Source of the DNA: Trichomonas vaginalis G3
Taxonomy: Eukaryota > Parabasalia > Trichomonadida > Trichomonadidae
Reading direction: 5' to 3'
Length of the DNA stretch: 64,000 nucleotides
NCBI RefSeq assembly: GCF_026262505.1
Contig: NC_067206.1
Location: 16,009,641 to 16,073,640 of the forward strand
Shown: positions 60,522-64,000 of the stretch, piece by piece
Layout: the number at the start of each line of letters is the position of its first letter
Numbering within the stretch: position 1 is the first letter of the stretch
The notes under the pieces: model-generated
Told to the model about the DNA's origin: nothing
Database searches by the model: none
Seen by the model: the letters and a program-made list of their open reading frames with translations, nothing else
Made by a program: the position numbers and the translations under genes

Positions 60522-61085
60522 TGAGATATTAAAAGCGAAGGATAAACCTCAAAATTTACGAATATAATGAGTGGGAATATAATGCTTATCTATCATAAAC
60601 CATATGAAATATCAATTTTTGCTTTACGCCTAATTTTTGACGACAATTAGCAAAAAATGTTAAATGTTAACACTCAGTCCATTTGAATATGAAAAATAAA
60701 ATTGACTTTGATTAAATGTTTTTATTTATCATGCAATTCTTCTTGCGACCAAAGATTTGAATAAAACTTCAAAAAATAAGATAGCTTAAAAAATAATATA
60801 CGGTAGTGTTTACTAATAGATGAATAGTATATAAATTCTATTAAAATGGATTTGATCCAAAAAAATATAAAACCAAAAATAATTGTTATAATTTAAATGA
60901 AGAAGTAATTTAAAACGATTTTATTTATGATTATCCAAAATAAGAAAAACTAGGTTTTGAGAACACTTTTGAGATGATAATCAAAATATTTTGATTGAAA
61001 AATAATATATTATTTATCAGATATAGAATGGATGTTTTCAAATTTAAAAATTCTGAAAAATAAACAGTTTTGTAAAGTAAAAAAA

Positions 61086-61532
61086 ATGAACGAAAACTCG
61101 AGACCTCGTATTCCAAATGAATGGGTAAGATATATGTATGAAAAACTTGAAAGTGGTGAGTTAACTTACGCAACAGTTTTGAAAAAAGTTCCATATTCTT
61201 ATCAAAATGTTACAATTTTCAAACAAATTTCAAGAAATACTCTCAAAAAAGCATTCAAAGAAATCGGTGGTACACCAAAAATTAAAAGTGGTCCTCCACA
61301 AGAGGAATTAACTCCAGAATTAATTTTGAAGGTTCAGAATTCTTATGAAAATTACAAATGTGGGGTTCAAAAATTGTATTGGACTCTCAATATGAATCCA
61401 AAACAATTTCAAATCAGTTACAATGCAGTTATTAAGGCAGCAAAATTTCTGGGAATTTACAAAGAAAAAGATAAAAGTAATCCAAATGTTTCGTACCGAA
61501 ATGGCTCACAAAAAAGTGACAGAAAACCTTAA
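61086..61532 (+). pseudogene. N-terminal half of an IS3-like transposase, copy 1
   Basis: The product is MNENSRPRIPNEWVRYMYEK, an HTH region (NTLKKAFKEIGGTPKIKSGP), then an HTH_21-like domain (YENYKCGVQKLYWTLNMNPK; FQISYNAVIKAAKFLGIYKE) aligning with residues ~85-130 of the 44902 transposase. The frame then runs into the family-2 element at 61494 and ends there, so the catalytic domain is absent. The protein could still bind transposon ends without cutting. Confidence 0.7.
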
Positions 61533-62128
61533 ATTGCGCGGCAATTTTAATTAAAAAAATAAACATTAATTTTTGTGATTGATATTATGTATTTTATTTA
61601 TATTATATAAGATTTAAATTTAGGGGAAAATTGGGAAAAAATAAGATTGGAAGTCTTTAGGTAAGAAGGAAAGGGCAAGAGATATATAGTGTACCTATAT
61701 ACCTCTTGCCCTTTCATTCTAAGTAGAAATGGGAGAAACTTTGTCCGCATCATCAGTTATGCGGACAAAGTTTCTCCGATTTCTAATGGGAATTGCAGGC
61801 TATGAGGCACTGATATATAATCAGTACCTCATAGCCTACAATTCCCCTTATTAGACTTCCAAACTTTGAGTTAATGTCTTGACATTAACTCAAAGTTTGG
61901 AAAACTTCTCGTAAGAATCAATCGTCAAAAACCTCGATTGCAGTTATATTCATTGTGTTAAAAAACATTAAAAATTATTAAAGATTTGTATAATATGATT
62001 AAAAATGGGAAATAATATGAGGCAATATAAAGGAATATGAATATTAAATAAATATATCTAAATAGAAAGAATCAGAAAAATCAAATTATTGGCGCCAAAA
62101 ATGTCACTTTTTTTGAGCCATTTCGGTA
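61494..62128. mobile_element. TIR family 2 element, copy 2
   Basis: Near-identical to 59885-60521, inserted in the HTH gene on its left side. Hairpin cassette at 61667-61899. Confidence 0.85.
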
Positions 62129-62691
62129 TGAGATATTAAAAGCGAAGGATAAACCTCAAAATTTACGAATATAATGAGTGGGAATATAATGCTTATCTAT
62201 CATAAACCATATGAAATATCAATTTTTGCTTTACGCCTAATTTTTGACGACAATTAGCAAAAAATGTTAAATGTTAACACTCAGTCCATTTGAATATGAA
62301 AAATAAAATTGACTTTGATTAAATGTTTTTATTTATCATGCAATTCTTCTTGCGACCAAAGATTTGAATAAAACTTCAAAAAATAAGATAGCTTAAAAAA
62401 TAATATACGGTAGTGTTTACTAATAGATGAATAGTATATAAATTCTATTAAAATGGATTTGATCCAAAAAAATAAAAACCAAAAATAATTGTTATAATTT
62501 AAATGAAGAAGTAATTTAAAACGATTTTATTTATGATTATCCAAAATAAGAAAAACTAGGTTTTGAGAACACTTTTGAGATGATAATCAAAATATTTTGA
62601 TTGAAAAATAATATATTATTTATCAGATATAGAATGGATGTTTTCAAATTTAAAAATTCTGAAAAATAAACAGTTTTGTAAAGTAAAAAAA

Positions 62692-63138
62692 ATGAACGAA
62701 AACTCGAGACCTCGTATTCCAAATGAATGGGTAAGATATATGTATGAAAAACTTGAAAGTGGTGAGTTAACTTACGCAACAGTTTTGAAAAAAGTTCCAT
62801 ATTCTTAAAATGTTACAATTTTCAAACAAATTTCAAGAAATACTCTCAAAAAAGCATTCAAAGAAATCGGTGGTACACCAAAAATTAAAAGTGGTCCTCC
62901 ACAAGAGGAATTAACTCCAGAATTAATTTTGAAGGTTCAGAATTCTTATGAAAATTACAAATGTGGGGTTCAAAAATTGTATTGGACTCTCAATATGAAT
63001 CCAAAACAATTTCAAATCAGTTACAATGCAGTTATTAAGGCAGCAAAATTTCTGGGAATTTACAAAGAAAAAGATAAAAGTAATCCAAATGTTTCGTACC
63101 GAAATGGCTCACAAAAAAGTGACAGAAAACCTTAAATT
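62692..63138 (+). pseudogene. N-terminal half of an IS3-like transposase, copy 2
   Basis: Tandem copy of 61086-61532. A 3-bp loss after PYS creates an in-frame stop near 62807. Otherwise near-identical. Confidence 0.75.
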
Positions 63139-63563
63139 GCGCGGCAATTTTAATTAAAAAAATAAACATTAATTTTTGTGATTGATATTATGTATTTTAT
63201 TTATATTATATAAGATTTAAATTTAGGGGAAAATTGGGAAAAAATAAGATTGGAAGTCTTTAGGTAAGAAGGAAAGGGCAAGAGATATATAGTGTACCTA
63301 TATACCTCTTGCCCTTTCATTCTAAGTAGAAATGGGAGAAACTTTGTCCGCATCATCAGTTATGCGGACAAAGTTTCTCCGATTTCTAATGGGAATTGCA
63401 GGCTATGAGGCACTGATATATAATCAGTACCTCATAGCCTACAATTCCCCTTATTAGACTTCCAAACTTTGAGTTAATGTCTTGACATTAACTCAAAGTT
63501 TGGAAAACTTCTCGTAAGAATCAATCGTCAAAAACCTCGATTGCAGTTATATTCATTGTGTTA

Positions 63564-63967
63564 AATTTGATTTATTTTGAAATTTTTATAAATTAAATTT
63601 TATATAACATAAAGCGTTATGAATTAGTATTTCCATATGAATTTTATCTCGAAAATAGTAATTCTGTACAGTTATATTTCGGTTAATTTTGGAAATTTCT
63701 AGGAATACTTTAAGATAGTATGATTATATATAACTCTGCCTTCATGATTTATTTTAGCTTTCGCGCAAATATCAGTTAACTTAACTCCATTATTTGATTT
63801 TGTGATGGCTTCACAAAGCCAATCAATATCAATCTCTTCTGGAGAATGTCTTCTCATCTAGAATATTTTCAATACTTTACATACAAACATTTTTATTTCT
63901 AAAAAACTTTTTAATTTTTTCTAGGATATATGAATGAAAATAGTTAGAACAAGATTTTGAAGCTCAA
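63564..63967. mobile_element. ~400-bp insertion in family-2 copy 3
   Basis: Its borders are set by comparison with 60350 and 61970, where the same sequence is uninterrupted. It starts TTTGATTTATTTTGAAATTT and ends TTTTGAAGCTCAA. It carries the 52-codon frame at 63699-63857. Probably a deletion derivative of a transposon keeping only the N-terminal transposase end. Confidence 0.7.
63699..63857 (-). pseudogene. HTH N-terminal fragment of an IS3/Ginger-like transposase
   Basis: The product is MRRHSPEEIDIDWLCEAITK then SNNGVKLTDICAKAKINHEG, matching the N-terminus of the relic at 49256 (DINWIQSAIEQINQGQKLKT). It ends in a stop after 52 codons. It lies inside the 63564-63967 insertion. Confidence 0.6.
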
Positions 63968-64000
63968 AACATTAAAAATTATTAAAGATTTGTATAATAT

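Larger units (their letters stand above)
59619..61493. mobile_element. Foldback element, TIR family 1, copy 4, with HTH gene; split by a family-2 element
   Basis: It starts GTTGTAAACAGAAATTCATC, the right-end sequence of the other copies. It is interrupted at about 59878 by the 59885-60521 element and resumes at TTAAAAGCGAAGGAT. The long arm continues to about 60930, where the noncoding copies have their palindrome centre; here a gene (61086-61493) occupies that place. This suggests family 1 is mobilised by this transposase type and that the coding-free copies are internal-deletion palindromes. Confidence 0.7.
59885..63563. repeat. 1606-bp tandem repeat, about 2.3 copies
   Basis: The unit is one family-2 element plus the family-1 arm and HTH gene. 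Copies start at 59885, 61494 and 63097. Near-identity between copies points to recent duplication, probably recombination between family-2 elements lying in the arm and in the gene. Confidence 0.9.
63097..64000. mobile_element. TIR family 2 element, copy 3, interrupted and running out of the window
   Basis: The left end and hairpin cassette (about 63273-63505) are present. At 63563 the sequence is interrupted by about 405 bp of other DNA and resumes at about 63968 (AACATTAAAAATTATTAAAG). Confidence 0.8.

Overview
The window looks like nuclear DNA of a parabasalid protist, most likely Trichomonas vaginalis. It is AT-rich, lacks visible introns, and is packed with Maverick/Polinton-type virus-like elements plus many DNA transposons with IS3/Ginger-like, MULE-like and DDE_1-like transposase genes or relics. 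I see no intact ordinary host housekeeping gene, no rRNA and no tRNA. The species call is inference from this repeat content.

Bases 1-11806 hold the right-hand part of one Maverick-like element (element A, its left part lies outside the window). It carries small proline-rich and amphipathic proteins, two related capsid-like proteins, a retroviral-type integrase, a phage-like tail-collar fibre and a Dam-type DNA methyltransferase. A 744-bp spacer (11807-12550) of AT microsatellite and a small hairpin-bearing MITE separates it from element B (12551-36889, about 24.3 kb). Element B is bounded by 35-bp terminal inverted repeats. Its left half adds the virion module: major capsid protein, penton-like minor capsid protein, SF3 helicase and FtsK/A32-type packaging ATPase. 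It then has KilA-N and T5orf172 cargo, and its right half is a near copy of element A. No protein-primed DNA polymerase B is visible. Both copies are fossils: A carries few breaks in the visible part, B roughly twenty, spread over several genes. The high identity of their shared half suggests they are young. They differ in cassette-like ways: a swapped accessory gene, a diverged fibre tip and different tandem repeats at a possible origin.

Bases 36890-64000 are a transposon graveyard. One foldback family (foldback family 1, TG-AAACAG ends, 5-bp target duplications) occurs four times, once inside element B. One copy contains a second, hairpin-bearing element. An intact IS3-like transposase sits at 44902-45873 inside a 3.2-kb element. 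Further transposase relics lie at 38554-43313, 47999-49256, 57600-57860, 58801-59535 and 61086-63857. A 1606-bp unit is tandemly repeated at 59885-63563.

The strongest unexplained signal is a set of multi-hairpin cassettes: two to four consecutive near-perfect 12-28 bp-stem hairpins, at about 12.0, 39.9-41.1, 44.0, 47.2, 60.1, 61.7 and 63.3 kb. They sit in elements with different termini, and paired base changes between copies preserve the stems. A second cross-family signal is the shared subterminal motif AAAAGTGACA. Within the Mavericks, divergent gene pairs share 17-18-bp intergenic spacers with a common AT motif.
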